Assembly: GCF_964340395.1 (NCBI RefSeq)
Contig: NC_135551.1
Location: forward strand, 17,943,503-18,007,502
Direction: 5' to 3'
From: Glandiceps talaboti
Lineage: Eukaryota; Hemichordata; Enteropneusta; Spengelidae
DNA: 64,000 nucleotides
Part shown: one piece after another, positions 55,286 through 63,998 of the stretch
Position numbering within the stretch: position 1 is the first letter of the stretch
Layout: each line of letters starts with the position of its first letter
Position numbers and translations under genes: made by a program
Notes under the pieces: generated by a model
Seen by the model: the letters and a program-made list of their open reading frames with translations, nothing else
Told to the model about the DNA's origin: nothing
Database searches by the model: none

Positions 55286-58200
55286 TGTATAAACCCCACG
55301 AAGATAACGTAATGCCCGTTCACTGAACTGCATAATGCCCGATAGACCCTAACCTATTTGGCAGCAGTTGGTTGTAGAACCGGTGGCAGCGATGAGATGT
55401 CGAAATCAGAAATTAATACTAGGTCAAAGTAAAATGTAACCGTTCCCTAATCCCATTTTCTAAAATATGGCTCTCCCCTGAGAACCATTTTGTATAAAGT
55501 GAACCCCTCCCCCCTCCCATTCCCCGACCCTCCTTGTAAGTAATGAAGGCTACTTAAGTCATTTTCTTTGCATACCAATCACAGTTATTGCAGCCCTGAT
55601 AGTTGGTAGTTTCTATACATATGACCAAGCAGAAAGCTCATGTGCAGCTGAAGGTTGGCATATAGCTGCAAACGCTGAGGTAAAAGACACAGTCGACTAT
55701 GGATTGCAGATAAAAGGTTTTCATTCATTTGGTTCAAGTACAAGGTTAATTTGGATCGGATATTATTCAACAGCAGTCCTTAAAAGCACATCATTTCAAA
55801 TGGTATCGATGTACTATGAGCACAGCTCCGACCAGGTGGTATATGGAGGCAAGTTTCTTTCTGGAATTTTCTGCTCAAATGTCTCTCAAACTGGTGAGTG
55901 TAAGTAATTTGAATACAGTAGCAGGTATTACATAGGTGATTTATATAGATAGGTAATCCCGTTTATCGAGATCCACACCGTACCAGATTGACGCATAACT
56001 CGACTCTTTTGGCTTGACGAATTTAATGATAATGAATATTATTTTTATAGACGAGTGTGGATGGTGTAAGTTTTGCATGAAAACGATTCGTCCTCTAGCA
56101 GTAAAATACACTTGATTTGTATAGTTTTATAATCACCATGTCAACAATCGACGCCAGAACATTAATCGACACCACACAACATCAATCCCCTTGGACATTG
56201 CAAAATTTAAGAAAAAACATGAGAGAAGTAAATGACAAGCAAACAAGTGCTAGTATTGAGACAACTGTAGAGACAATTTCTGACTGAATTCGACATTTTA
56301 TTAAATGTCGGCGCGGAGTCAACGATACTCTCGACACTCTCTCATTGTGACGTCGTTACAAGCGTGACCTATTGGATGTTATTACTAAATATAACATCTC
56401 GTGACAAGTAAATTTGAATATGCCTTGACATTGATTCTAATATTCATAAGACAGAAGGAATATAGTGCCTTGAAATCGTTGGCGTTCGACAAAATTTCGA
56501 TTGCATTGTTCTGCATAGCATATATAATCACGCATCCTGGCTGTTTGAGAGTGTTGGACAACAAATTTGGAATTGATTTGATTCGGATCTTAGGGTCAGT
56601 GTCAGAGTTACTTCCTTTGGTCAACATTAAGACGAAGTGAGACTAATAACCTAACACACTAAAGGTCTAAGATAGAATATCTCACACTCGTTAGGAAATT
56701 TTAGTCTAATACAAGACAGAAAATTCCCGAGTGGGATATTCCACCTCTGAACATTGGAGGAGTAGGATTCTGTCAATTAGTTTCCTCCCTGCCATTAGTC
56801 AAGATAAAACTCATTACTGACCCCCACTTTTCAAGCTTAAAATTCATTTTCAAATGTTTTTGTATAGACTGTTTTAAATAGTTAGTATGAACCATTCTCC
56901 CCCTTTGACGTAAAAGTGGACCTTTTAGAATACATTTGCAGCCGACCACAATCCATACTTGATTTCCCGATTGACGAATGCATTAATGTCTCAATTTCTG
57001 TTTATTGCATCCTTTATAAATCTGAAAACGTTGCTAACTTTAGTTAAATGTTATTTTCCCATAACTTAAACCATAAACTTATAACTAGGTCACCAGGCTA
57101 GGCCAGAAACAAAATATTTGTCGATGAATAATTAGTTTGTAACATGTTCTCATTATAAACTTTTTTCTCGAAAGAACACTCAGAATACTCACGATTCCGG
57201 AGTTCCTTATTGTCACTCCAATCTGGATTGCTTTGGTGGACAAGCTATAACGAGTCTCTACCTCCATACTTACTTGAAGCCGTTCACACTGTTGCAAGAG
57301 AATTACCGTCAGATTCACTTTGGTTTAAGTACAATAACTGGATTCATATCGATAAATCATGTAGACACCATGTTGCCATTATCACACTCGATAGGTCAAT
57401 CCCGGTGGGAAGTATTTGGATACAGGGATACGTCTTTATTTCTCATAAAATATCTTTTAGAACTAATGATGGAAGTGTGAGCTATGGACGCAATGGAGAA
57501 TACAATAACCAGGTACATAACATAATAGAATTATTGCATATGACGATACAGATAATTAGATGTTATTTCCCATATTTTCCTTGAAGTCATGCAGCCAGGG
57601 AAAATACGAGTGATCGCAGGGGGTCTTTCTCACTGCGAGTCATTAGGGTCACGAGTATTTTCCGAATGAATGAAGAAAAATATTGGAGAATAGCATAATT
57701 ATACCAACGGCAGTAATATCAAAGAAAAATCAGGAAAAGTAATGGTACTTTATTTGACTCATATTTCGAACAAAGCAGAACCAGTACCATAGACACGCCT
57801 GTCGTGACATAGACGCGCGTTGTCATGACGTTGTCATACCTCCAACCAATCAATCATACAATCAGTCAATAAAAAGTCTAATATCTACCTATCTACTTAC
57901 TTACCTACTAGTACCTACATTATATACCCAGCAGTACTCATGTACCAACCCATCAGTTCAAATCATAATTCCATCACTTGATCGACATGTCGTGCTTTAT
58001 TGAACGAATGTAAATTTTGATTATTGGCGGACGTGTTGTTAAATTGACTTTGTCAAAAGATAACTGGTTGGTTGACTGACTGACTGACTGACTGACTGAC
58101 TGACTGACTGACTGACGGGCGGATGGAAAGACGGGAGTATGGAGGGTAGATAAAAAGTAATTTTAATCTGTTTTCTAACCTGAATTTATCTAGTTATTAA

Positions 58201-61200
58201 ATGCTACTTCCTCCACACTTGATCAACACGTCGTGCTTGTATTATATATTTTAATCATTGAGGACAAGTGTTGGTTGGTTGGTTGGTTTGTTGGTTGGTT
58301 GACTACGAACAGACGGATTTCTCTAGAAAACATAGAAACGGCGATTTCACAAGCAATAGTCATTTGGGGTGCATGTGGGGGTAAAAATTTAAAGCTTCGT
58401 AATGGCTTGAGAAGTAATTGTTAGCGGTAATTTTTAAAAACAAGTCAATATATCAATAACTCTACATCGACATATTCTTGTCCGTGAGTGAAAAGATGAA
58501 TATGCAAAAAGGCGAATATTTCAGACATCATACATTACGGACACTTGGTGTTATGGATACTGTATATCGCTATATCTCACCAAAGTCTAGCGGCACACAC
58601 ACCAGTTTCCAGTTTCGATTATTGTTGGTCTGTGAACTAATTGTACTTATGTATAAAAAGAAACATAGTGGCTTTCCAATATTTGTCTGATGGTTTTATT
58701 AAGTCAAGCCTATGACAGGCCAACCAACGATAAACTCTGATATGTAAAGAAAGAATTTTGGATTTGAATCATAGAAGTAAATACATAACAATATAGTTCT
58801 GTATCAATTTTTGGTGCTAAATATCGGCACAAAACTTCCCTGGCTTAACTTGTAGAAGTTATTACACAGGGAATTTTAATAAAGTTTCTTGGATTCAGGT
58901 GTTTAATTTGTTGAAATCTTGGATTGATGAAGATGAGGCATTGATTTTATTACCAGTTTTACTTCAAATGTCGTTACAAATGTCGGCAATTGTATTACAA
59001 ATATCGACAATGTTAATACAAATGTCGTTAGTTTATTTCAAATGTCGTGAATTTTATTACAAATGTCGTTAGCTTATTATAAATGTCGGCAATTTTATTA
59101 CAAATGTCGTTAGCTTATTACAAATGTCGGCAATGTTATTACAAATGTCATTAGTTTATTACAAATGTCAGTTTATTACAAATCTAGGCAATTCTATTAG
59201 AATAGTTTATTTCAAATGTCGTTAGTTTATCACAAATGTCGGCAATTATATTACAAATGTCGTTAGTTTATTACAAATGTCGTTAGTTTATTACAAATAT
59301 CATGTTTATTGCAAATGTCATCAGTTTATTACAAATGTCGCCAATTTTATTACAAATGTCGTTAGTTTATTACAATTGTCAGCAATTTTATTACAAATGT
59401 CGTTAGTTTATTACAAATGTTTATTGCAAATGTCATTAGTTTATTACAAATGTCGTTAGTTTATTTAAAATTTCGGCAATTTTATTACAAATGTCGTTAG
59501 TTTATTACAAATGTTGGCAATTTTATTACAATTATCGTTAGTTTATTACAAATGTCGGCAATTTTATTACAAATGTCGTTAGTTTATTACAAAAGTCGGC
59601 AATTTTATTACAATTGTCAGTTTATTATAAATGTCGGCAATTATATTACAAATGTTGGCACTTCTATTACAAATGTCGGCAATTTTATTACAAATGTTGT
59701 TAGTTTATTACAAATGTCGTCAGTTTATTACAAATGTCGTTAGTTTATCACAAATGTCGGCAATTATATTACAAATGTCGTTAGTTTATTACAAATGTCG
59801 TTAGTTTATTACAAATGTCGTTAGTTTATTACAAATATCATGTTTATTGCAAATGTCATCAGTTTATTACAAATGTCGCCAATTTTATTACAAATGTCGT
59901 TAGTTTATTACAATTGTCAGCAATTTTATTACAAATGTCGTTAGTTTATTACAAATGTTTATTGCAAATGTCATTAGTTTATTACAAATGTCGTTAGTTT
60001 ATTTAAAATTTCGGCAATTTTATTACAAATGTCGTTAGTTTATTACAAATGTTGGCAATTTTATTACAATTATCGTTAGTTTATTACAAATGTCGGCAAT
60101 TTTATTACAAATGTCGTTAGTTTATTACAAAAGTCAGCAATTTTATTACAATTGTCAGTTTATTATAAATGTCGGCAATTATATTACAAATGTTGGCACT
60201 TCTATTACAAATGTCGGCAATTTTATTACAAATGTTGTTAGTTTATTACAAATGTCATTAGTTTATTACAAATGTCAGTTTATTACAAATGTCGTCAGTT
60301 TATTACAAATGTTTAGTACAAATGTCATTAGTTTATTACAAATTTCGGCATTTTATTACAAATGTCGTCAGTTTATTACAAATGTTTATTACAAATGTCG
60401 TTAGTCTATTTCAAATTTCGGCATTTTATTACAAATGTCATTAGTTTATTACAAATGTCGGTAGTTGTATTACAATTATCGTTAGTTTATCACAAATGTC
60501 AGCAATTTTATTACAAATGTCGTTAATTTATTACAAATGTTGGCAATTTTATTACAAATGTTGTCAGGTTATTATAAATGTCGGGAATATTATTACAAGT
60601 TTTCAACAACTTTATTACAAGTGTATTCGTAATGGGTACAAGTCTCTGCAAATATACAAAAAAGTTGTAATGTTATATATAGTGGCCACAACAACAATTG
60701 AAATATATAAAATAATGATTTCACTGAAATGGAGATAAGATTTCATTATTTTAGAGAAAGGGATTGGGGAGACGTTATTCTCCCCTCTTTTCTGTCTTTC
60801 AGCTAAATCAGAACTCATGAACTCATTCCCGGCTCTACTGGTCAACTATCCCTGAAATCCCTTCCCTATCAGATTTAAAATGATGAACTACTACCTATAG
60901 TGCACAGCTTAATAAACCATGCACATCCTTGAAAACGCCACTAAATTGAATAGCTTGATGAAGAATAGAAAATCACTGTAATGATATGAAAGGGGGCTGC
61001 TGTACTCAAACATTGATGGTATAAGTCAAATGAATTCATTCAGTGGCGGAGAATCTCACAATTTCCATGTAAATGTCACGCAAACATATTTTCTAATATA
61101 TTCTGTCGAATTATCCCCAGCAACTTGCAAAATATATAAAAACTCCACTAAGAATTACAAAGTGTACATTCATTCATTCATTCATTCATTCATTCATTCA

Positions 61201-61695
61201 ACCATTAATTAATTAATTAATTTGTTCGTTCGTTCATTCATTCATCCATCTATCCATCCATCCATTAATTAATTAGTTCATTCAAACAAAAGCTACGCTA
61301 AGAATTACAGTGTACATTCATTCATTCATTCATCCTTTTATTCATCCATCCATCCAACCATCCAGTAATTAATTAATTTCTTCATTCATTCATTCATTCG
61401 TTCGTTCGTTCGTTCATTCATTCATTCATTCACCCATTAATCAATCAATTAGTTCGTTCGTTCAAATGAATGGCATCCACTCATCCATTAATTAATTAAT
61501 TAATTAATTAATTAATTTGTCCATTCATTCATTCATTCATCATTCATTCATCCATTCATTCATTCATTCATTCATCCATTCATTCATTTCTTTGTTAATT
61601 CGTTCGCTAGTTTGTTCAATCAATCATTCTTGCACTTCCTCATCACATACATAAATACATACATACATACATACATACATACATACATACATACA

Positions 61696-61728
<33 letters not shown>

Positions 61729-63003
61729 GCGGATTGATTGAAATAATAATAACCCGGTTAATAGTTCAATTAATTATCATATTAATCAATTTAATTAATG
61801 CTTGTTAAATCTACTTTCGTTTGACGTGATGTTTTTGCAATCTTGTATTTCTTTATTTAGATAACTCATTTTTTAGTGTGGAAGGAAGGACCCTCCTTAA
61901 TGTCATTTTTATTACAAATTTCAGTTTTATTACATTTTTTTTCTGAAATTTATTACAAATATCGGCAATTTTTATTACATTTGTCGTTCATAAAAATTAT
62001 TACAAATTTCGGCAATTATTACAAATGTCGGTTGTACAGGGCGCCCTGGCCAAACAATGACAAAACGTTTTGACTACCGAACGCGCCCCTTGTCAACACT
62101 AATTTGCATATCAATATTTAAGCTTATTGTTGTTGACAACCAATCATCGCTCATAATTCACGGCTCTGACCTCTGCCTGACCTGAATGACATGAGCTGGT
62201 GACCTGATACATATTCATACTAATATGTTGTTCGCCCTTCCCCACCTGCACTTCATTGCGTTTTTGGTGTGCGTATGTAATAATAACAGAACCCCATGGC
62301 CTCGCAATGGACGGTAGGGCATACAGAAGCTATTTTCACGAGTGATTCGGTTTATTCTGCCGCGTATTTTCACGAGCGAGAGCGAGTGAAAATACAGCAG
62401 AATAAACCGAATCACTCGTGAAAATAACTTCTGTATGCCCTACCGTCTATTGCGAGGCCATGGGGTTCTGGCATAGAACTGATTATCCAATGAACATTAA
62501 TCAGTCATTTGCATATATGTTATTAATGGTTTTTTGGTAATTAGACTTTATGTTAAGAATGTTATCTCTAAACTTTGATTTTTTGTCCAAGTACGGGAGG
62601 CATTCAGTTTAAAATTGGTAAATATTTGGATGAGTTTGTTTCAATGTGTCGTTATAGATAGACACACACAACACACAAATAAATCGATATACGATATTCA
62701 ATCTAGCATTTGTGAACAATTTGACTTTGTGTATACGTGATTATGCACATGTTTTCGAAGTGTTTATCATGATAATGAATTTGTGCATGCGTTTCTCTGT
62801 AGTTATATGTGTTCAAAAGTATAATTTTTTGTTTTTGTTTTTGTTTTTATAGATCTTTATAGCAAACCGCTATGGAATTTATCGAATGTATCCACCAGTT
62901 ACCGCAAAGTACATCCAAATAGAAAGTGAAACATGGGAAATAATCAAGACTTCTGACCCATTTATTATGTTTTGGATACGTGGGGTCAAGGAAATAGTTA
63001 AAG
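34695..63003 (+). CDS. Exon-shuffled lectin-like secreted/surface protein: trefoil-FTP-kringle-EGF-lectin-like-discoidin (3' incomplete)
   Basis: This is the gene-level entry for nine exons: 34695-34767, 34963-35088, 36120-36425, 49268-49534, 49855-50124, 52112-52234, 55594-55893, 57175-57512 and 62853-63003. All borders are GT/AG. The introns are phase 1 except the one inside the discoidin domain (phase 0). The joined frame is open for about 651 residues and leaves the window in phase 1. The modules suggest a carbohydrate- or surface-binding extracellular protein, with defence, adhesion or matrix roles possible. The join across the 12.8-kb intron (36425 to 49268) is the weak link. The exon at 49268 can also be read from an ATG at 49216 with a signal-like start, which would make two neighbouring genes. 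Confidence 0.6.
34963..35088 (+). CDS. Trefoil (P-type) domain exon
   Basis: The phase-1 frame reads [20 protein letters not shown] and then [16 protein letters not shown]. This is the trefoil signature (C...R..C.......C...GCCWD.....CY) with all six cysteines. TATCCAAG is the acceptor and GTAAGT the donor. Trefoil domains are small secreted modules found in mucosal proteins and zona/glycosidase proteins. Other frames of this stretch contain stops. Confidence 0.85.
35380..35540 (+). repeat. (TGTAG)n satellite tract followed by GTAT/GT
   Basis: Pentanucleotide TGTAG repeats with variants, inside the intron after the trefoil exon. Confidence 0.9.
36120..36425 (+). CDS. Probable first half of a fucolectin/discoidin-like domain
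   Basis: A 306-nt phase 1-1 exon with a strong TTTTTTTCCCATAG acceptor and GTAAGT donor. The end, [20 protein letters not shown] followed by LTDGQS, resembles the W-x-x-V-x-L-x-x-x-x-x-I-x-x-I-x-V strand pattern of galactose-binding (FTP or F5/8C) beta sandwiches. The assignment is by pattern only. Its expected second half is proposed at 49268-49534. Confidence 0.6.
36513..36781 (+). repeat. Dispersed repeat copy B
   Basis: Second copy of the family at 2471-2745, ending TCGGGTAACCGAAACCAAAC then GGGGCC. It lies just after the exon at 36120-36425, inside the long intron. Confidence 0.7.
37790..38140 (+). pseudogene. Degenerate LINE reverse transcriptase fragment (5' part)
   Basis: Broken frames give [14 protein letters not shown] (about 37920) and [10 protein letters not shown] (about 38042), the RT core motifs of a non-LTR element, with several stops. 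The remainder of this element is probably 40905-41470, separated by a MITE and a minus-strand LINE. Confidence 0.7.
38199..38545. mobile_element. 347-bp TTAA-flanked palindromic MITE
   Basis: TTAA at 38195-38198 and 38546-38549. The ends are perfect inverted AGTGGCCATATGGATGAGAA, and arms of about 150 bp share ATATACCAAGTCCATGTTCA. The centre is GTTATTGTACGTACAATAAC. Like the larger TTAA element at 28784 it begins AGTG. Confidence 0.9.
38555..40862 (-). mobile_element. CR1/Jockey-like LINE, 5'-truncated, degenerate
   Basis: On the minus strand, a 355-codon RT frame (40842-39775) has [67 protein letters not shown] and [10 protein letters not shown] (normally YADD). C-terminal parts follow in shifted frames at 39741-39403 ([13 protein letters not shown]) and 39379-39062 ([20 protein letters not shown]). 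The endonuclease is missing. The 3' region contains GTCCCTCGGACAGGACG, a motif typical of 3' ends in this LINE group. Frameshifts and the RT-box change make it inactive. Confidence 0.88.
40905..41470 (+). pseudogene. Degenerate LINE C-terminal fragment
   Basis: Stop-filled frames still read [17 protein letters not shown] and [13 protein letters not shown], a C-terminal region common in non-LTR elements. It is the likely continuation of 37790-38140. Confidence 0.6.
41480..41800 (-). repeat. 147-bp repeat family fragment
   Basis: Reverse-oriented pieces (GAGCTATTTGCATAATTATG; TTTGCATAATCAATGAT) about 150 bp apart. Confidence 0.65.
41830..42480. other. No gene; short duplicated segment and poly-C run
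   Basis: TATATTTTGACTTTCA near 41909 and 42409 begins a partly duplicated segment of about 70 bp. A poly-C tract of about 20 bases lies at 42188-42208. Confidence 0.55.
42820..43080 (+). pseudogene. LINE (CR1/L2-like) C-terminal fragment, left of the gypsy element
   Basis: The frame [20 protein letters not shown] then [20 protein letters not shown] is the standard C-terminal region of CR1/L2-like LINE polyproteins, with a few stops. The element continues at 47577. Confidence 0.8.
43162..44128 (+). pseudogene. gag region of the gypsy element
   Basis: ATG at 43162 opens a capsid-like frame ([36 protein letters not shown]). A 28-bp direct duplication at 43583-43638 (CTACAAAACTTCGAC twice) shifts the frame, and a second break follows near 43780. 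The nucleocapsid part then has two zinc knuckles (CYHCGG..., [14 protein letters not shown]). Confidence 0.8.
44129..44612 (+). pseudogene. Broken protease region
   Basis: The frame after [15 protein letters not shown] resembles the body of a retropepsin. The stretch where the catalytic aspartate motif should be is disrupted by a small deletion and frameshift near 44130. An in-frame TGA lies at 44610-44612 before the RT. The element cannot make active protease from this copy. Confidence 0.7.
44613..45180 (+). pseudogene. Reverse transcriptase region, 3'-truncated
   Basis: [39 protein letters not shown] and [10 protein letters not shown] are Ty3/gypsy RT blocks; the ISDD box is common in this lineage. 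The sequence breaks at PDPKKLSAI near 45175 and resumes in another frame with RNase H; the thumb region is missing. Confidence 0.85.
45181..45480 (+). pseudogene. RNase H region, truncated
   Basis: [35 protein letters not shown] and [14 protein letters not shown] are connection/RNase H blocks. The second half of RNase H is missing: the frame jumps within about 20 codons to integrase-region sequence. Confidence 0.8.
45480..46760 (+). pseudogene. Integrase region
   Basis: The longest intact frame of the element. It holds a zinc-binding N-terminus ([19 protein letters not shown] ... CIPCQ), the catalytic core with [15 protein letters not shown] and NGEVERF (D, D, E), and an acidic/Ser/Thr-rich C-terminus ending [17 protein letters not shown]. 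It probably lacks its own start because it belonged to a polyprotein. Confidence 0.88.
47034..47360 (+). repeat. SINE-like dispersed repeat copy 2, inside the gypsy element
   Basis: Same family as 24058-24375: (AAT)n head, GTGCTCAAAGCGCTTTACAA, GCTGGGTTGACTGAGGAACA, CACCCATCATGACTCCAC end. It inserted after the gypsy element was in place. Confidence 0.85.
47577..47800 (+). pseudogene. LINE 3' end, right of the gypsy element
   Basis: Continuation of the LINE fragment at 42820. It has WNNLP-region-like sequence in broken frames (CAGCGCGTCACATCTCAATA; ATTGTGGACTTTAAAATTAG) near the expected C-terminus. Confidence 0.6.
48598..48840 (-). repeat. tRNA-derived SINE-like repeat copy 1
   Basis: The minus strand holds an A-box-like TTAGCTCGGCTGGTTAGAGC and a B-box-like GGTTTCAATTCC about 25 nt later (48612-48673). 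The plus-strand flank CCCTGCCTAAAGAGTGG..AACTTAGGAATC recurs at 51943-51973. The anticodon arm is irregular, so it is not a working tRNA gene. Confidence 0.6.
49268..49534 (+). CDS. Probable second half of fucolectin (FTP)-like domain
   Basis: The exon reads [10 protein letters not shown], then [11 protein letters not shown], and ends [17 protein letters not shown]. The ending matches the L-x-L-C-E-V-E-V-Y close of FTP/fucolectin domains, with Met for Cys. AG at 49266-49267 gives a phase-1 entry that fits the exon at 36120-36425. The alternative is a first exon from ATG 49216 with a hydrophobic start ([16 protein letters not shown]). Donor GTAAGT, phase 1. Confidence 0.65.
49655..49737 (+). 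repeat. (CT)n microsatellite
   Basis: Long CT tract in the intron before the kringle exon. Confidence 0.95.
49855..50124 (+). CDS. Kringle domain exon
   Basis: A phase 1-1 exon of 270 nt reads [20 protein letters not shown], then [31 protein letters not shown] and GSNCG. This is the kringle pattern: C...G..Y.G......G..C..W, then HNxCRNPD-like (NNHCRKLP), then C...D......CD.P.C. The acceptor (GCTGAAG) is weak, but the phase fits on both sides. Kringles bind proteins or lysine-type ligands; the lysine-binding residues were not assessed. Confidence 0.85.
50360..51130 (+). repeat. 147-bp repeat array with CA/CGCA tract and terminal motif
   Basis: Four diverged units (AATTATGCAAATGTCTCATT; AAGATATAGCCTAATTACTG). 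They are followed by GAAAACGATGACAGAGAG, (GACA)n, a (CACA)/(CGCA) tract at 50998-51085 and CCCTTCCCTAATGGAAGGTA. This copy shows the whole order: core units, microsatellite, palindromic end. Confidence 0.8.
51640..51678 (+). ncRNA. Degenerate hammerhead-like relic
   Basis: GTGATGA for CTGATGA, GAGAC for GAAAC and TCCGAGTAACG in the stem III position. It is a relic only. Confidence 0.3.
51720..51990 (-). repeat. tRNA-derived SINE-like repeat copy 2 (diverged)
   Basis: Shares CAGCCGAG and the TCCCTGCCTGTAAGGAGTG...ACTTAGGAATC segment with 48598-48840 in the same order. The box motifs are more decayed. Confidence 0.45.
52112..52234 (+). CDS. EGF-like domain exon
   Basis: The 123-nt phase 1-1 exon reads [20 protein letters not shown] and then [15 protein letters not shown]. 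This is a complete six-cysteine EGF module with the C-x-N-G-G-x-C and C-x-C....G..C hallmarks. The acceptor is TCCTTTTACAG and the donor GTATGG. No D/N-x-D/N-E calcium-binding start is present. Confidence 0.9.
52555..52960 (+). repeat. 400-bp dispersed repeat, inverted partner of 25-420
   Basis: See 25-420. This copy lies in the intron after the EGF exon. Confidence 0.75.
53220..54070 (+). repeat. Tandem array of about 230-bp units, three diverged copies
   Basis: Units recur near 53230, 53660 and 53890: AGGGCTTCTAGAGGGAGACC / AGGGCTTCTAGGGGGAACCC, ACTGTCAAGATGCTAT, GTACTGTCTTGTAAAGCTTGG. The first copy is the most diverged. Confidence 0.7.
54205..54340. repeat. Partial copy of the 25-420 repeat, with poly-C and poly-G
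   Basis: GGTGGGTCAGCCTGTTTTT and GAAGAAACTGACCGGTCCCT match the ends of the 52555 and 25 copies. Confidence 0.6.
55050..55292 (+). repeat. (GTAT)n microsatellites
   Basis: Two GTAT runs (55052-55155 and 55244-55290) before the lectin-like exon. Confidence 0.95.
55594..55893 (+). CDS. Lectin- or Link-like domain exon, family uncertain
   Basis: A 300-nt phase 1-1 exon reads [20 protein letters not shown], then [28 protein letters not shown] and GIFCSNVS. The A-x-x-x-C-x-x-x-G-W-x-I-A start and the L-I-W-I-G segment recall C-type lectin or Link folds, but the C-terminal cysteine pattern is incomplete. The acceptor is ATTGCAG and the donor is CTG|GTGAGT; the frame stops soon after if unspliced. 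Confidence 0.65.
55920..57170. other. Intron before the discoidin exon, no gene seen
   Basis: AT-rich. A complementary pair of open frames at 56385-56640 overlaps on both strands and has no domain. Confidence 0.5.
57175..57512 (+). CDS. Discoidin (F5/8 type C) domain, first half
   Basis: A 338-nt exon (TTTTTTCTCGAAAG acceptor, phase 1 in, phase 0 out at CAG|GTACAT) reads [20 protein letters not shown], then [20 protein letters not shown] and TNDGSVSYG. It follows the discoidin pattern W-x-x-V-D-L ... I-x-x-Q-G ... S-x-K-I-x-F-x-x-D-G. The second half is in the next exon, more than 5 kb away. Confidence 0.75.
57600..58950. other. Discoidin-domain intron, first part
   Basis: No exon was seen. 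It contains (TGAC)n at 58074-58115 and (TTGG)n near 58270-58300. Confidence 0.5.
58965..60620 (+). repeat. 21-bp minisatellite with 538-bp higher-order repeat
   Basis: Some 80 copies of a 21-bp unit of the type TTATTACAAATGTCGGCAAT or TTATTACAAATGTCGTTAGT. A block near 59277-59760 recurs at 59815-60300 with an offset of exactly 538 bp and few changes. Open frames across it (YYKC/ITNV repeats) are by-products. Confidence 0.95.
60620..61150. other. Unassigned intron sequence between minisatellite and ATTC repeats
   Basis: No exon with domain support was seen. Confidence 0.5.
61165..61730 (+). repeat. (ATTC)n, (AATT)n and (ACAT)n compound microsatellite
   Basis: Long compound tetranucleotide tract; ACAT run at 61645-61725. 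Confidence 0.95.
61895..62035 (+). repeat. Outlying diverged minisatellite copies
   Basis: TTTATTACAAATTTCAG, TTATTACAAATATCGGCAAT and ATTACAAATGTCGG show that the 58965 array once extended here or was split by the inserted 60.6-61.9 kb sequence. Confidence 0.8.
62287..62470. repeat. Long hairpin with about 85-bp arms
   Basis: CAGAACCCCATGGCCTCGCA ... ATTTTCACGAGTGATTCGGT pairs with the inverted copy ending TGCGAGGCCATGGGGTTCTG. The loop is CACGAGCGAGAGCGAGTG. A few mismatches are present. Confidence 0.9.
62500..62640 (-). repeat. 147-bp repeat family end fragment
   Basis: TTTGCATATATG, GGTAATTAGACTTTATGTTA and CGGGAGGCATTCAGTTTAAA, just upstream of the last discoidin exon. Confidence 0.65.
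62853..63003 (+). CDS. Discoidin (F5/8 type C) domain, second half
   Basis: A T-rich acceptor (TTGTTTTTATAG) is followed by 151 nt reading [20 protein letters not shown] and then [15 protein letters not shown]. The P-P-V-x-A-K-Y-I-x-I strand and the terminal W-x-R-G-V-x-E-x-x-G are the standard end of F5/8C domains, with the final Cys not yet reached. Entry is phase 0 and exit phase 1 at GTGATT, so the gene continues beyond the window. Confidence 0.75.
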
Positions 63004-63296
63004 GTGATTTACCGTTAGTGATTGAAGTATACTTCTAATTGATAGTGAATCCATTGTACTGTATTATAAGATACCGAACGGACAGCAATATATATATATA
63101 TATATAGTTACCCATTTTGTCAAACATGTTTTCATTAACTATCATATTAGCATACGCTTTAGATGATGTGTTTAATCTTTGGCTCATTAATACCTTTGCA
63201 AACTTGTAATACCACAGCAACATAACTTAGAGAGCAGAAACAGCTAATTCTGTAACACTTGCACTTTTCAACATCATGGTGACTAATTAGAAATGT

Positions 63297-63462
<166 letters not shown>

Positions 63463-63507
63463 AGTTATAAATATATAACACAGTATCAAACAAGATACAC
63501 AGGAGCT

Positions 63508-63545
63508 GTTACACAGTCGTTCACGCTGTTGCAATCATCCGATGA
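63508..63545 (-). ncRNA. Degenerate hammerhead-like relic beside (TA)n
   Basis: On the minus strand, CGGATGA, a TTGC-AACA-GCG stem II region, then GAAC and GTGTAAC. It keeps the order and the (TA)n neighbour of copies A, C and E, but core bases are changed. Confidence 0.35.
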
Positions 63546-63558
63546 CTAACGGTCTAGT

Positions 63559-63998
63559 TCTGTGAAGTTCCAATTTCAAAGTTCAAAAATTCTATTTCAC
63601 GTGATATGGGTGCCACAGTGGAAGTTGGTCAATACATATCTGTTTTGATGTCGGCACTTTGATATTAATGCTGAACGTTTATTTGACAATTTATGTTGTC
63701 AGCATATATGATGAGTAGCTTTTAAGCCAGGCAAAGGTCACAGCACTTTGATACATTTGAATAGGAAGTAGCATGTGTGATGACTGACCGGTGAATGTCA
63801 TACTTTTGGCCTTTCCCTTACCAGATGTGTTTTGATAGCTCAGTACAGCTGTGGTATCTCTTATTAGTGATGGATTGTTTGTGGTTTGCACGACGATTTT
63901 TGAAAGTGTTATCCGTTACAACTAATTGACCAACTTCCACTTTGGCACCCATATCATATGAAATGGAATTTTTGAACTTTGAAATCGAACTTTTAAAC
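63559..63998. mobile_element. MITE-like element with 70-bp inverted ends
   Basis: TTTCAAAGTTCAAAAATTC ... GATATGGGTGCCACAGTGGA at 63571-63625 is repeated inverted at the window's end (CCACTTTGGCACCCATATCA ... GAATTTTTGAACTTTGAAA). About 290 bp of non-coding spacer. Confidence 0.8.

Noticed and set aside
56385-56640. Open frames on both strands as exons
   Set aside because: They overlap on opposite strands, have no domain and lack consistent splice borders.
58965-60620. CRISPR-like array
   Set aside because: The repeats are contiguous 21-bp units without unique spacers in an intron of an animal gene; it is a minisatellite.
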